Shown here: positions 25,805 through 35,205 of the stretch, piece after piece
Layout: each line of letters begins with the position of its first letter
Position numbering within the stretch: position 1 is the first letter of the stretch
Source of the DNA: Hymenobacter translucens
GTDB lineage: Bacteria; Bacteroidota; Bacteroidia; Cytophagales; Hymenobacteraceae
Length of the DNA: 64,000 nt
Assembly: GCF_020685205.1 (NCBI RefSeq)
Contig: NZ_JAJERB010000003.1
Location: 372,001-436,000, forward strand
Direction: 5' to 3'
Made by a program: the position numbers and the translations under genes
Notes under the pieces: model-generated
The model's database searches: none
What the model was told of the DNA's origin: nothing
Seen by the model: the letters and a program-made list of their open reading frames with translations, nothing else

Positions 25805-27010
25805 ATGAAACACTTCGTCCCGGCCTTTTCCCTGGGCGCTGCCTTCCTCGGCCTGCTGCCCGCCACTGCCTTCGCCCAGACGCCCGACACGCTCATGGCG
25901 GGCCGTATCCCCGGTACGCCCACGCCCGTCACCCGCCTGTACCTGGCCAAAAACGGCACGTTCTACCTCGGTGGCGATTACGACAGTGGGGCTACCAACG
26001 GCACTCCTGCCAGCGGGGCCGGTACCCGGCTGTTCTGGTATCCGGGTAAAGCCTCGTTCCGCGCCGGATATGTGAACGGCACGCAGTGGGACGACGCTAA
26101 CATTGGTCTCTACTCAGTAGCAATGGGCAATAGCGCCCGGGCCTTGGGAGACCATTCCTTCGCCGTCGGCAAAGATGTGGCGGCCTCCAACACCGGCAGT
26201 ATTGCCATGGGCGAGTCTTGTTCTGCCCTTGGTGCCAATTCTGTTGCGCTCGGCTACCATGCCAACACGCGTGGTAATGGGAACGGCTCCCCCCGGCAAG
26301 GCTCCTTTGTGTTTGCCGACCGCTCGGTAGTGGACAACAACAGCACCTCTGACTATTCGGATGAGTTCTATGTCGAAACCAACCACGCGGCGATGTGGCG
26401 CGTCACCGGCGGGTTCCGGATGGTTACGGGCGGTACCACCAGCTCGACGAACGGCTACCTTCCTACCCGGGGGGTGAGCATCCTGCCGGGTACCACCAGC
26501 GCCAGCAACCTTACCACCGACTGGGGCCAGCCCACGGCTTTGATTGCGACCTCCTCCGGCGCCTATCTGCACAACTCCGGTGTCTGGACCAATGTCTCTG
26601 ACCGCAACAAAAAGCACCGGTTTGAGCCCGTTTTGGGCGAGGACGTGCTGGCTCGCCTGCGCCTCGTGCCACTGACCCGCTGGAGCTACAAGACCGACCC
26701 TGCCACCGTGCGCCACATGGGGCCCGTGGCCCAGGACTTTCACAAGGCCTTCGGCCTGGGCTCCGATAGCATTAGCATCGGCACTGTGGATGCCGACGGC
26801 GTGGCCCTGGCCGGCGTGCAGGCCCTCGACGCCCGCACCCAAAAGCAGGCCGCCGAGCTGACGTCGCTTAAAGCCGAGAACGAGGCGCTGAAAGCCCGGC
26901 TGACGGCCCTGGAGCAGAAACAGTCGCCCAGCACCGCCGGCCTGCCCCTGGCCGCTGCGCTATTGCTGGCCGCTGGCGGGCTGGGCCTGCTGCTGCGCCG
27001 GCGCGCGTAG
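25805..27010 (+). CDS. Surface protein with YadA-type head repeats, S74 chaperone domain and C-terminal membrane tail
   Basis: 401 residues. Signal peptide at 1-24 (..GLLPATAFAQ). Residues about 100-155 carry head repeats (LYSVAMGNSARALGDHSFAVGK, GSIAMGESCSALGANSVALG) as in trimeric adhesins. VSDRNKKHRFEPVLGEDVLARLRLV to DGVALAGVQAL (about 262-345) is an intramolecular chaperone/peptidase S74 domain, and its SDRNKK segment contains the Ser-Asp pair used for self-cleavage. A coiled coil (QAAELTSLKAENEALKARL) follows. The last 22 residues are a membrane helix ending in RRRA, which is unusual after an S74 domain and looks like a sorting or anchoring tail. Confidence 0.85.
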   Translation: MKHFVPAFSLGAAFLGLLPATAFAQTPDTLMAGRIPGTPTPVTRLYLAKNGTFYLGGDYDSGATNGTPASGAGTRLFWYPGKASFRAGYVNGTQWDDANIGLYSVAMGNSARALGDHSFAVGKDVAASNTGSIAMGESCSALGANSVALGYHANTRGNGNGSPRQGSFVFADRSVVDNNSTSDYSDEFYVETNHAAMWRVTGGFRMVTGGTTSSTNGYLPTRGVSILPGTTSASNLTTDWGQPTALIATSSGAYLHNSGVWTNVSDRNKKHRFEPVLGEDVLARLRLVPLTRWSYKTDPATVRHMGPVAQDFHKAFGLGSDSISIGTVDADGVALAGVQALDARTQKQAAELTSLKAENEALKARLTALEQKQSPSTAGLPLAAALLLAAGGLGLLLRRRA

Positions 27011-27049
27011 GCACCTATTCCCTGCCGTTTTCTTGCCACCTGCTTTTTT

Positions 27050-28561
27050 ATGCTTCACCGTTCCTTCCTGCTGGCCTTCAGCCTTCTCGGCAGCAGCCTG
27101 CTTTGTACCGCCCAGACCCCGGACTTTGGTTGGGTTCAGAAAATGGGCAAGCCGGCTTCCAACGCGATTAGCGACTGGGAAGTCAACTTTAGCCGGGTGG
27201 CCGCCGATGGCGCCGGCAACAGCTACGTGCTGGGTCACTACATGCAGGGCATCACCCTGGGGCATATCACCCTGACGGGGGCAGGGAGCGACAATTCTGA
27301 CCTGAGCTCTTTTCTGGCCAAATACGACCCGGCGGGCAAGGTGCTGTGGGCCCGGAAGCTCGAGAGCACCCTGGCCAAAACCCTGACGGTTGATCAGGCG
27401 GGCAATGCCTACGTAGTGGCACCCTACCTGGCGCACGCAACGTTTGGCAGCATTACGCTTACCAGCAACGACACCGAATCGCAGTATCTGGCTCTGGTCC
27501 GCTACGATGCGGCCGGCACGGTGCAGTGGGCCCGGAACTTCGGCAAGACTAAGGGCGCCGTAAGTCCGGAGTCGCTGACCCTGGATGCGGCCGGCAACGC
27601 CTACCTGACCGGCTCGCTCATTATGGAGGCCTCATTCGGCCCGTTCAGCCTTAAAGCCCCCCCGGCGACGACCGGTAATGAGCCAAACCTGGCTTTCCTG
27701 GTCAAGCTCGACCCGGCGGGTACGCCGCTATGGGCCTGGCAGGCCAATGGGCCCGACCAGATCGGGTCCGACGTAGCCCTCGATGCGGCGGGCAATATTT
27801 ACCTGACCGGCATCTTCTGGGACAAGGTCACCTTTGGTTCGACTACGCTGGTGACCATTCCCAGCCAAACCAATGAATACGCCAATGGCGGCTCCGACGT
27901 CTTCCTGGTGAAGTACAGCCCGGCAGGCGCGGTGCAGTGGGCCCGCCAGGCCGGCGGGACGGAGCAGGAAACCGAGCCTACGGTGGCCGTCGATGGCAGC
28001 GGGCAGGTGTACCTGGCCGCCAGCTTTGATAGCGATACCCTGACCACCGGCAAAATCCGGCTGCGGCGGAAGGGGGACCACGCCGACTTCTTCCTGGCTA
28101 AATACGGAGCCGATGGTACGCCGCAATGGATTCAGCGCGCCGGCAATGACTTCGAGGACAAAAGCGCCGGCGTGGCCGTGGACGGAGCCGGCAACGTTTA
28201 CCTCGCGGGCAACATCAGCACGTATAGCGAGGTGCCGCCGGTGGATCTGGGCGGAGGGGCTTCAATCCAGTATAACCCTCACGTACCGCACGCCTACGTA
28301 GCAAAGTACAGTTCGGCAGGCCAGCGTCTTTGGGTTAAGGAAACCAGCAGCAAGGCACACAATCTGCACCGGACCATGAGCATGGCCCTCAGCCCGAAAG
28401 GGGACGTGTTTCTCAGCGGCTACTTCAACGGTACGCTTACCCTCGGAGCCGCCGCCCGGGCTGCGGCCGGTGATACCGGCGCCCTGTTCCTGACCAAACT
28501 ATCGGGCGCGGGCAAAGCCCCCGTCGCCGGGAAAGCCGCTGCTCCGGCCAGCCGCAAGTAG
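27050..28561 (+). CDS. Secreted SBBP-type repeat protein without sorting domain
   Basis: 503 residues with a signal peptide (LHRSFLLAFSLLGSSLLCTAQ). About seven repeats combine 'DGAGN[SV]YV.G......LG.ITL' with '.FLAKYDPAGKVLWAR', the SBBP/NHL-like blade pattern. Unlike its neighbour at 23.2 kb it ends in a Lys/Pro/Ala tail (GKAPVAGKAAAPASRK) with no T9SS domain, so it is probably periplasmic. It starts 40 bases after the S74 gene and may share its transcript. Confidence 0.85.
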   Translation: MLHRSFLLAFSLLGSSLLCTAQTPDFGWVQKMGKPASNAISDWEVNFSRVAADGAGNSYVLGHYMQGITLGHITLTGAGSDNSDLSSFLAKYDPAGKVLWARKLESTLAKTLTVDQAGNAYVVAPYLAHATFGSITLTSNDTESQYLALVRYDAAGTVQWARNFGKTKGAVSPESLTLDAAGNAYLTGSLIMEASFGPFSLKAPPATTGNEPNLAFLVKLDPAGTPLWAWQANGPDQIGSDVALDAAGNIYLTGIFWDKVTFGSTTLVTIPSQTNEYANGGSDVFLVKYSPAGAVQWARQAGGTEQETEPTVAVDGSGQVYLAASFDSDTLTTGKIRLRRKGDHADFFLAKYGADGTPQWIQRAGNDFEDKSAGVAVDGAGNVYLAGNISTYSEVPPVDLGGGASIQYNPHVPHAYVAKYSSAGQRLWVKETSSKAHNLHRTMSMALSPKGDVFLSGYFNGTLTLGAAARAAAGDTGALFLTKLSGAGKAPVAGKAAAPASRK

Positions 28562-28592
28562 TGCAGTAGCATCCCTGGAAAGCGTATCCCAT

Positions 28593-28623
28593 AACGGCCG
28601 CTCCGGATTTCGGGGCGGCCGTT
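28593..28623 (+). terminator. Terminator hairpin
   Basis: AACGGCCGCTCCG pairs with CGGGGCGGCCGTT (one G-T pair) and is followed by TT. It lies 32 bases after the SBBP protein gene. Confidence 0.8.
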
Positions 28624-28837
28624 TTAGTTTGGAAGCCGCGCAAGCTAGAATGCTTGTTCTTACTTACCCCATGCCGGCTGCCTGCCAGGGAGCCGGGCTG
28701 CATGGCTACCCGACCCGGCAACATTGTTCCGGAATGTTAGTTGCAAAGGCGATGCTTAGCCGGGAAGACTTACCTTGGCCTGTTCGCCGCTGCCAGCCCG
28801 TATGCTTTCGGGTCGGTTGTTGCTTTCTTAGCCCGCT

Positions 28838-30019
28838 ATGCCCGACTCTACGCCCTCTACTACCAACTACCAGACCCTTCACGCCGAGCTGCAGCAGCTG
28901 CAGGCCGAAAACGCCAAGCTCCGCTCGGCGGCTGACCCCGACCAAAGCCAGGCGCGGTTCCGGACGGTGTTCGAAAACTCTCCCCTGGGCCAGAAGATTA
29001 TCGACCCCACGCTGATGATGCGCCAGGTCAACCAGGCGCTGGCGTCCATGCTGGGCTTCGATACCCCGGCCGGGCTGGTAGGCCGCCGCATCCTGGAGTT
29101 TGCCCACCCCGACCACGTGGCCGACTGGGACAAGCTGCAGAAGCGGCTGTGGAGCCACCGGGAACCCAGCTTTGTGCTGGAAACCTGTCTGGTGCGGCAG
29201 GATGGCTCCTCGTTCTGGTGCCAGGTAACCTCGGTGCTCTTTCCCGATGCGGAAGGTGAGCTGGGCTACACCACCCTGGAAGACATATCGGAGCGCAAGG
29301 CACTGGCCATCAAGCACAAGCGTCTCTACGACGCCCAGGAAACGATTCTGCACCTGGCCGCCCACGACCTCAAGAGCCCCCTCAACAACATCGAGCTGCT
29401 GGTGGACCTGCTGCGGCGGGACCCCGGGGTGAGCAGCATTGAGCTGGAGCCGGCCCGGGAAGAAGTCTACAAGCTGCTGACGCTTATTGGCAAGGCGTGC
29501 ACCGAGGCCGGCATGCTGCTGAAGGACGTGCTTTACCTTGGCCAGCTGGAAGCTACCAAGCTGGAAAAGCACCGCACCGACCTGGGCGCCTTCCTGGAAG
29601 AACGGCTGCTGGTCTTCCGGGTAGCGGCCCAGGACAAAGGCATTGAGCTGATACTGGACCTGCCGGCGGAAGCCATCTTCGCGAACATCCACGCCGACAA
29701 GTTTGGCCGCATTCTCGACAACCTGCTCACCAACGCCATGAACTTTACTCCGGCGGGAGGCCAGATCCGGGTGCATCTCAAGCGGCACGACGGCCTCACC
29801 CGGCTGGTGGTTAAGGACACCGGGCTGGGTATTCCGGAGGAGCTGCAGCCCCACGTGTTCGACAAGTTCAGCACGGCCTCCCGGTCGGGACTGTACGGCG
29901 ACACCACCACCGGGCTGGGACTGTTTATCACCAAGCAGATTGTCGAGCTGCACCAGGGCAAGATCTGGCTGGAAAGCAAGGAGCGGGAAGGCACCACCTT
30001 CTTTATCGACCTGGATTAG
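28838..30019 (+). CDS. PAS-domain sensor histidine kinase
   Basis: 393 residues, no membrane helix. A short coiled coil (YQTLHAELQQLQAENAKLR) precedes one PAS domain (about 40-160: VFENSPLGQKII .. VNQALASMLGFDTPAGLVG .. GYTTLEDISERKAL). The phosphorylatable His176 is in LAAHDLKSPLNNIELLVDLL. The HATPase domain has DNLLTNAMNFTPAGG (N box), KDTGLGIPEEL and TTGLGLFITKQIVEL (G boxes). No response regulator is adjacent, so the partner is unknown. Confidence 0.92.
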   Translation: MPDSTPSTTNYQTLHAELQQLQAENAKLRSAADPDQSQARFRTVFENSPLGQKIIDPTLMMRQVNQALASMLGFDTPAGLVGRRILEFAHPDHVADWDKLQKRLWSHREPSFVLETCLVRQDGSSFWCQVTSVLFPDAEGELGYTTLEDISERKALAIKHKRLYDAQETILHLAAHDLKSPLNNIELLVDLLRRDPGVSSIELEPAREEVYKLLTLIGKACTEAGMLLKDVLYLGQLEATKLEKHRTDLGAFLEERLLVFRVAAQDKGIELILDLPAEAIFANIHADKFGRILDNLLTNAMNFTPAGGQIRVHLKRHDGLTRLVVKDTGLGIPEELQPHVFDKFSTASRSGLYGDTTTGLGLFITKQIVELHQGKIWLESKEREGTTFFIDLD

Positions 30020-30325
30020 CGCAGGCACAGGGTCAGCTCCCGTCAGCTTCCGCTCCAAATTCACCCCACACGGCCCTCCGGAACATCCGGGGGGCCGTGT
30101 GCTTTATCCGGAACCGCCCAGGCCCCGCGCTGCTTCCGCCGGGACCTTTTACTTCACGGAGGCCCGGCAACCGAACCGGCTTTGCTTTGGTCAGCCCGGC
30201 AGGCGGCAGCAAATATTTAATTCACTTTTAACCTGTTCAGGCAAACCGTTTTAACCGCCGGGCGCGTAGGACCTTTTAGACCTTAACCGTACTGCTTCAT
30301 TGTTCCACCTTTACCCTATCCGAGT
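30020..30325 (+). other. Leader region before the DUF4394 gene
   Basis: 306 bases. It begins with the terminator of the kinase gene (30067-30101) and then turns AT-rich around 30210-30290 (CAAATATTTAATTCACTTTT and ACCTTTTAGACCTTAACC), where the promoter of the DUF4394 gene most likely lies. No exact TAnnTTTG element and no gene were seen. Confidence 0.45.
30067..30101 (+). terminator. Terminator hairpin
   Basis: CACACGGCCCTCCGG pairs with CCGGGGGGCCGTGTG with one G-T pair. It lies 48 bases after the histidine kinase gene. Confidence 0.8.
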
Positions 30326-33300
30326 ATGAGCACACGCTTACTTCCGATTCCGGAGCGCGCAGCCCTATCCCCTTCCCGCGGCCGGTTCCGCCGGCTGGGC
30401 GGGGCTTTGCTGCTGTTTGGCCTCTTGCTGAGCGGGCTACCCGCCGCCGCCCAGATTATCTACGGCTTGTCGGGCACCGACCTGACCTCGATTAACGTTG
30501 CCAGTCCTACCCAGCGCAGCCGCCGTCCCATTACGGGCATCCGGCCCGGCCAGACCCTGGTGGGCATCGATTTCCGCCCGGCCACCGGCCAGCTTTACGC
30601 GCTGGGCTACAACCCGGACTCGACCAAAGTTCTGGTTTACACCCTGGACTTCAGCAGCCCCTCGACGGTAACGGCGAACCGCGTAGGCGGTGGCTTCACA
30701 TTCAACCTGGGTACGGCAGCGGACCGCATCGGCTTCGACTTCAACCCCACGGTGGACCGCATCCGGGTAGTAAGCACCAACGAGGCCGACCTGCGGCTGA
30801 ACCCGGTAACCGGGGAGCGGACCAATACGGATGGCGCCATTGCTTTTGCCGGCCCGACGCCCGCTCCGGGCGAAAACCCCTTTATTGCCACGGCTGCCTA
30901 TACCAACTCGTTTATCGGCGCAACGACTACCACGCTCTACACCATTGACGAGCAGCGGGCCATGCTGTTCCGGCAGGTCCCGCCGAACAACGGCACCCAG
31001 GTTTTTGTCGCCAACATCAGCTCGACCCCGCCCGTCAACAGCCCGGGTACGACGACGGATCTGGACATCTACACCAACCCTACCACCCGGGCCCAGAAGG
31101 CTTACCTGAACATCAATACGCCGGACCCGGACCGCCCTGGTCAGTTTATCACTTTCCTGTACGCCCTGAACCTGACTAACGGGTCTACCCAGCTGGAAGG
31201 CGTTGTTGGTGGTGGCAGCCCGTTTGATCCGCCTACGAATGCCAACCCGGCTCCCGGCGTAACCGACATTGCCGTGCAGATCGTGCGGGCTCCATCCTCG
31301 ATGGCCGGACAGCTGCTGTACGGGGTGACGGCCAACAACACGCTGATTTCCTTTTACTCGGGTGACCCGGGCAACATTGTATCCGCCGTACCGATTACGG
31401 GCATCGCGCCCACCCAGAACCTGGTCGGCACCGACTTCCGCCCCAACACCGGGGAGCTGTTCGGGCTGGGCTACCGCGCCGCCAACGGCGAGTCGCGCCT
31501 GTACACCATCAACCTGAGCACTGCCGTGGCTACGCCGCTCGGGGCCACCAACTTTACCCTGGACCTGGGCAGCACCCGGGCGGCCATCAACGGTATCGGC
31601 TTCGACTTCAACCCCACCGTGGACCGCATCCGCGTAACGGGCGTTAACACGCGCAACTACCGTCTCAATCCGAACAACCCCAGTGCCGCGCCAGTAGAAG
31701 ATGGCAACCTGAACTTCGTCGGCGGCACTACCGGCACGCCCACCATCGGTTCGGTGGCCTATACCAACTCGTATGCCGGCAGCACCAGCACCCAGCTCTA
31801 CGACATCGACGACGCCCGCAACCAGCTGTTTGAGCAAACCGACCCCAACGCCGGTCAGCTGACGGCCCGGGGAGGTACCAACCTGTTTCCGGCAACCGGC
31901 CTGGTAAGTGACCTGGACATTTACTTTGACGCCGTTGCGCGGACCAACCGCGCTTTCGCCGTTTCGGGGGCTGACACGGCCCAGGCGTCCACGCTGTACA
32001 CCGTGGCTTTGGCTAGCGGCACCAGCACCAGCAATGGAGTGGTTGGCCTGGGTATTCCGGTGCGCGACCTGTCCGCCTTTATTGCCCCGCTGACCCAGCC
32101 GGCCTTCTCCGGCCGCCTGTTCTACGGCATTGCCGGCTCCAACCTGATTTCGTTTACCTCCGACAACCCCACCAATATCCGAACGGCCGTGAACTTCTCG
32201 GGCCTGGCCGCCGGTCAGACGCTGGCGGGCCTGGACTTCCGCCCGCTCGACGGGATGCTGTACGCCTTTGGCTACAACGCTTCCACCAGCACGGGTCAGC
32301 TTTACACCGTGAACCTGACTACCGCGGCGCTGACGCCGGTGGGCACCGGGCAGACGTATTCGCTGGGTACAGCCTCGGGGGTCGGCTTTGACTTTAACCC
32401 GGCCGCCGACCGGATCCGCATCGTGGGCGCCAACGGCAACAACTACCGGGTCGTGCCGACCACCGGCGCCCTGGCAACGGTGAACGACGGACCGACGGGC
32501 CGGGCCTTGTCGGCGGGTGCCTACACCAACAACGACAACAACGCTGCGACCGGCACTATCCTGCTCGGCTACGACCAGGTCACCAACGAGGTCGTTTCGT
32601 TTAGTGACCCCAACGCCGGCACCAACTCCCCGCTGGGTAGCTCGGGCATCATCGTGAATCCCGCTACCGGGGTCGACTTCGACATCTACACGGACCTGAC
32701 CACGCCCGCTACCCCGGTAAATACCGGCTTTGCCACGGCTACTCCCACTACCAGCGACTTCGACTTCCTGTACGATGTGAACCTTACCAACGGCTCCTTC
32801 TTCCCCATCGGGCAGATTGGCAACGGAACCAACCTCAGCGGCCTGGCCGCCTTCCTGACCCCGGCCCCGGTTGTAGTCGCCGGCCTCACCTGGACCGGAG
32901 CCACCTCCACGGACTGGGGTACGGCTTCTAACTGGAGCCCGATGCAGGTTCCCACCGCCACGGATGACGTGACCATTCCCAACACCACCAACGACCCGGT
33001 GGTCAGCAACGCCCAGCAGGCCCGCAACGTGACCCTGGGCAGCGGCGCCACGCTGACGACGGCCAACGGCGGTATGCTCACCGTGAACGGCAGCTTCACC
33101 AACAACGGCGGCACAACGCTGGGCTCGGGCACCGGCACCATCGCCTTCAACGGCCCGGCCGCGCAGACCATCAGCGGCACCACCACGTTCTTTATGAACC
33201 TGACCGGTGGCCCGTCCGGGTTAACCACCACCGCCCCCATCCAGGTGCAGCGGGTTCTGACTTTGAACGGCAACCTGACTTCCAACGGTAACCTAACGCT

Positions 33301-34771
33301 GCTGTCCAACGCAACGGGCACGGCTATGGTGGTGAACAACGGCACGGCCGGCATTATCGGCAGCATCACGGTGCAGCGCAACATCACATCGGCCAACACG
33401 GGCCTGGGCTACCGCCATTACTCGTCGCCGGTGAAAGGCACTTCGTTTGCTGACCTGGCCACTGCCGGCTTCACGCCGGTTGTGAACCCAGCCTACAACT
33501 CGTCGCCCACGCCGGGCACCGAAACGCCTTTCCCGACGGTGTTTGGCTATGACCAGAGTCGCGTGAACACGAGCGGCAACCCTTCGCCCCAGGACTTCGA
33601 CAAAGGCTTTTTCTCACCAAACAGCCTGAGCGACTCCATGCGGGTCGGCTTTGGCTACACCGTGAACATTCCCGGAACCGAAACGGTCGACTTCGTTGGC
33701 TCGCCCAAGAATGGTAACCTTACCCTCAGCGGTCTGTCGCACGGGGGCCAGGCCCGCTCGGGCTACCAGCTGCTCGGTAACCCCTACCCCTCGCCCATCG
33801 ACTGGGACCTGGTCGGCCGCTCCAACGTGGACGCCGCCGTGTACGTGTTCCGCTCGTCGGGGCCCTACACCGGCACCTATGGCTCCTACGTGGCCAACTC
33901 CGGCGGTGTGGGCACCAACGGCGTAACCGATGAACTGCCCGTTGCCCAGGGCTTCTTTGTGCGGGTATCTACCCCGAACAGCAACAACGGCGTCGTGAGC
34001 TTTAGCAACGCCGCTCGTCTGACCGCACCCCGCAGCCCCTCGGCGGTATTCCAGCGCGGCGCCTCCGTCAGCAGCCCGCTCGTGCGCCTCGACCTGGCAG
34101 ACGCTACCGGCCGGGCCGATGACGCGGTAGTTTACTTCGCCGCCGGTGCTACCAGCAGCTTCGACTCTGATTTCGATGCCTACAAGCTGCAAGCCGGCAG
34201 CAACCTGCTGCTCGCCAGCGAAGTACCGGGCAATACACTGGCCATCAACGGCCTGCCGGCCCTTACTACCGCCGACGTACTGGTTGCCCTGCGGGTAAGC
34301 ACGCCCCAGCCCGGCACCTACACGCTGCGCGCTACGGAACTGGCCAACCTGCCGGCCGGCACCTTTGCCTACCTGCGCGACATGCAGACCGGCTCGGTGT
34401 CCGACCTGAGCCAGTCGGCGGGCTACAGCTTCCGTACGGTAGCCGGGGCCGCACCCACGGGCCGCTTCACGCTCGTCATCACGCAGCAGCGGATACTGGC
34501 GACCACGCCAACCGCCCTGGCCGAGCAGGTGAGCCTGTACCCGAATCCGGCCCGTAGTCAGGTCACGCTATCCCGCTCGGCGGCGCTGGCCCAGCAGATC
34601 ACGGACGTGACGCTGGTTAACGCGCTGGGGCAGGTAGTACTGCGCCGCACGCTGCCGGCCAACGCCGCTACCACGCAGGTGCTGCAGCTCGGTGGGCTGG
34701 CCAAAGGGGTATATACCCTCCGGCTCAACTCGGCCGCCGGGGTAGTTGCCAAACGCCTTGTTGTTGAATAA
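30326..34771 (+). CDS. Giant secreted protein with three DUF4394 domains and T9SS sorting domain
   Basis: 1,481 residues with a signal peptide ending near residue 42 (LPAAAQ). Three consecutive DUF4394 units (about 43-320, 325-590, 595-850) repeat the pattern 'Y.LSG.DL.SI....P....R.ITGI.PGQTLVGIDFRP.TGQLYALGY' and 'GFDFNPTVDRIRVV'. A linker with WTGATSTDWGTASNWSPMQV (about 860-1000) follows, then a beta-rich region with SGYQLLGNPYPSPIDWD that is common in Bacteroidota surface proteins. The end (SLYPNPARSQVTLS .. LVNALGQVVLRRTL .. LAKGVYTLRLNS .. KRLVVE) is a type A T9SS sorting domain. Function unknown, probably structural or adhesive. Confidence 0.9.
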   Translation: MSTRLLPIPERAALSPSRGRFRRLGGALLLFGLLLSGLPAAAQIIYGLSGTDLTSINVASPTQRSRRPITGIRPGQTLVGIDFRPATGQLYALGYNPDSTKVLVYTLDFSSPSTVTANRVGGGFTFNLGTAADRIGFDFNPTVDRIRVVSTNEADLRLNPVTGERTNTDGAIAFAGPTPAPGENPFIATAAYTNSFIGATTTTLYTIDEQRAMLFRQVPPNNGTQVFVANISSTPPVNSPGTTTDLDIYTNPTTRAQKAYLNINTPDPDRPGQFITFLYALNLTNGSTQLEGVVGGGSPFDPPTNANPAPGVTDIAVQIVRAPSSMAGQLLYGVTANNTLISFYSGDPGNIVSAVPITGIAPTQNLVGTDFRPNTGELFGLGYRAANGESRLYTINLSTAVATPLGATNFTLDLGSTRAAINGIGFDFNPTVDRIRVTGVNTRNYRLNPNNPSAAPVEDGNLNFVGGTTGTPTIGSVAYTNSYAGSTSTQLYDIDDARNQLFEQTDPNAGQLTARGGTNLFPATGLVSDLDIYFDAVARTNRAFAVSGADTAQASTLYTVALASGTSTSNGVVGLGIPVRDLSAFIAPLTQPAFSGRLFYGIAGSNLISFTSDNPTNIRTAVNFSGLAAGQTLAGLDFRPLDGMLYAFGYNASTSTGQLYTVNLTTAALTPVGTGQTYSLGTASGVGFDFNPAADRIRIVGANGNNYRVVPTTGALATVNDGPTGRALSAGAYTNNDNNAATGTILLGYDQVTNEVVSFSDPNAGTNSPLGSSGIIVNPATGVDFDIYTDLTTPATPVNTGFATATPTTSDFDFLYDVNLTNGSFFPIGQIGNGTNLSGLAAFLTPAPVVVAGLTWTGATSTDWGTASNWSPMQVPTATDDVTIPNTTNDPVVSNAQQARNVTLGSGATLTTANGGMLTVNGSFTNNGGTTLGSGTGTIAFNGPAAQTISGTTTFFMNLTGGPSGLTTTAPIQVQRVLTLNGNLTSNGNLTLLSNATGTAMVVNNGTAGIIGSITVQRNITSANTGLGYRHYSSPVKGTSFADLATAGFTPVVNPAYNSSPTPGTETPFPTVFGYDQSRVNTSGNPSPQDFDKGFFSPNSLSDSMRVGFGYTVNIPGTETVDFVGSPKNGNLTLSGLSHGGQARSGYQLLGNPYPSPIDWDLVGRSNVDAAVYVFRSSGPYTGTYGSYVANSGGVGTNGVTDELPVAQGFFVRVSTPNSNNGVVSFSNAARLTAPRSPSAVFQRGASVSSPLVRLDLADATGRADDAVVYFAAGATSSFDSDFDAYKLQAGSNLLLASEVPGNTLAINGLPALTTADVLVALRVSTPQPGTYTLRATELANLPAGTFAYLRDMQTGSVSDLSQSAGYSFRTVAGAAPTGRFTLVITQQRILATTPTALAEQVSLYPNPARSQVTLSRSAALAQQITDVTLVNALGQVVLRRTLPANAATTQVLQLGGLAKGVYTLRLNSAAGVVAKRLVVE

Positions 34772-34790
34772 CTCTCAGCTGTTGTAGTAG

Positions 34791-34824
34791 CTTACGGCTC
34801 GCTCTTCACCGAGTGAGCCGTAAG
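34791..34824 (+). terminator. Hairpin after the DUF4394 gene
   Basis: CTTACGGCTCGCTC pairs with GAGTGAGCCGTAAG (one G-T pair). Only a weak T-run follows, so some read-through into the small gene 26 bases on is possible. Confidence 0.65.
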
Positions 34825-34849
34825 TCTGCTCTGACCTAACCTACTTCCG

Positions 34850-35062
34850 ATGAAAAACCTTTCCACGATTCACCGCACCGTGCTTGCCAGCGTGGTCCTG
34901 ATGCTAGGAGCCGGGAGCCTGCAGACCGCATCGGCTCAGGACCCGGACTCCGGTGGCCCCACTCCAACTCCCACGGCCGTGCCCATCGACGCCGGGGCTT
35001 CCCTGCTGCTGGCCGCCGGCGCTGCCTACGGCCTGAAAAAGCTGCGCGACGCCCGCCGCTAA
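34850..35062 (+). CDS. Small secreted protein with PID-CTERM-like sorting tail
   Basis: 70 residues. Residues 1-29 are a signal peptide (..LMLGAGSLQTASA). A short Pro/Thr spacer (DPDSGGPTPTPTA) leads straight into VPIDAGASLLLAAGAAYGLKKLRDARR. This is the tripartite tail (VPID motif, hydrophobic helix, basic end) of the PID-CTERM protein-sorting signal described in Bacteroidota. Almost nothing lies between the two signals, so the mature peptide is about 20 residues. It follows the DUF4394 gene. The processing enzyme is not in the window. Confidence 0.8.
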   Translation: MKNLSTIHRTVLASVVLMLGAGSLQTASAQDPDSGGPTPTPTAVPIDAGASLLLAAGAAYGLKKLRDARR

Positions 35063-35093
35063 CCCGTATCCCGAACTGAACCAGTCAAAAAGC

Positions 35094-35134
35094 AAAAAAG
35101 CAACGCCCGGAGCTTCTCCGGGCGTTGCTTTTTT
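35094..35134. terminator. Strong bidirectional terminator
   Basis: AAAAAAGCAACGCCCGGAG pairs perfectly with CTCCGGGCGTTGCTTTTTT (19 bp, 3-base loop). It ends both the PID-CTERM gene and the convergent rtcB operon. Confidence 0.92.
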
Positions 35135-35205
35135 ATAGTGGGCAGATACCGAAACCGGCAACATAGGTCCGGGAAGTCACGCAGTGAGCTGGTACGGGAG
35201 CTATT

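Noticed and set aside
30437..31837. A 466-codon antisense frame within the DUF4394 gene
   Set aside because: It mirrors the repeats of the sense gene, has biased composition and no recognisable domain.
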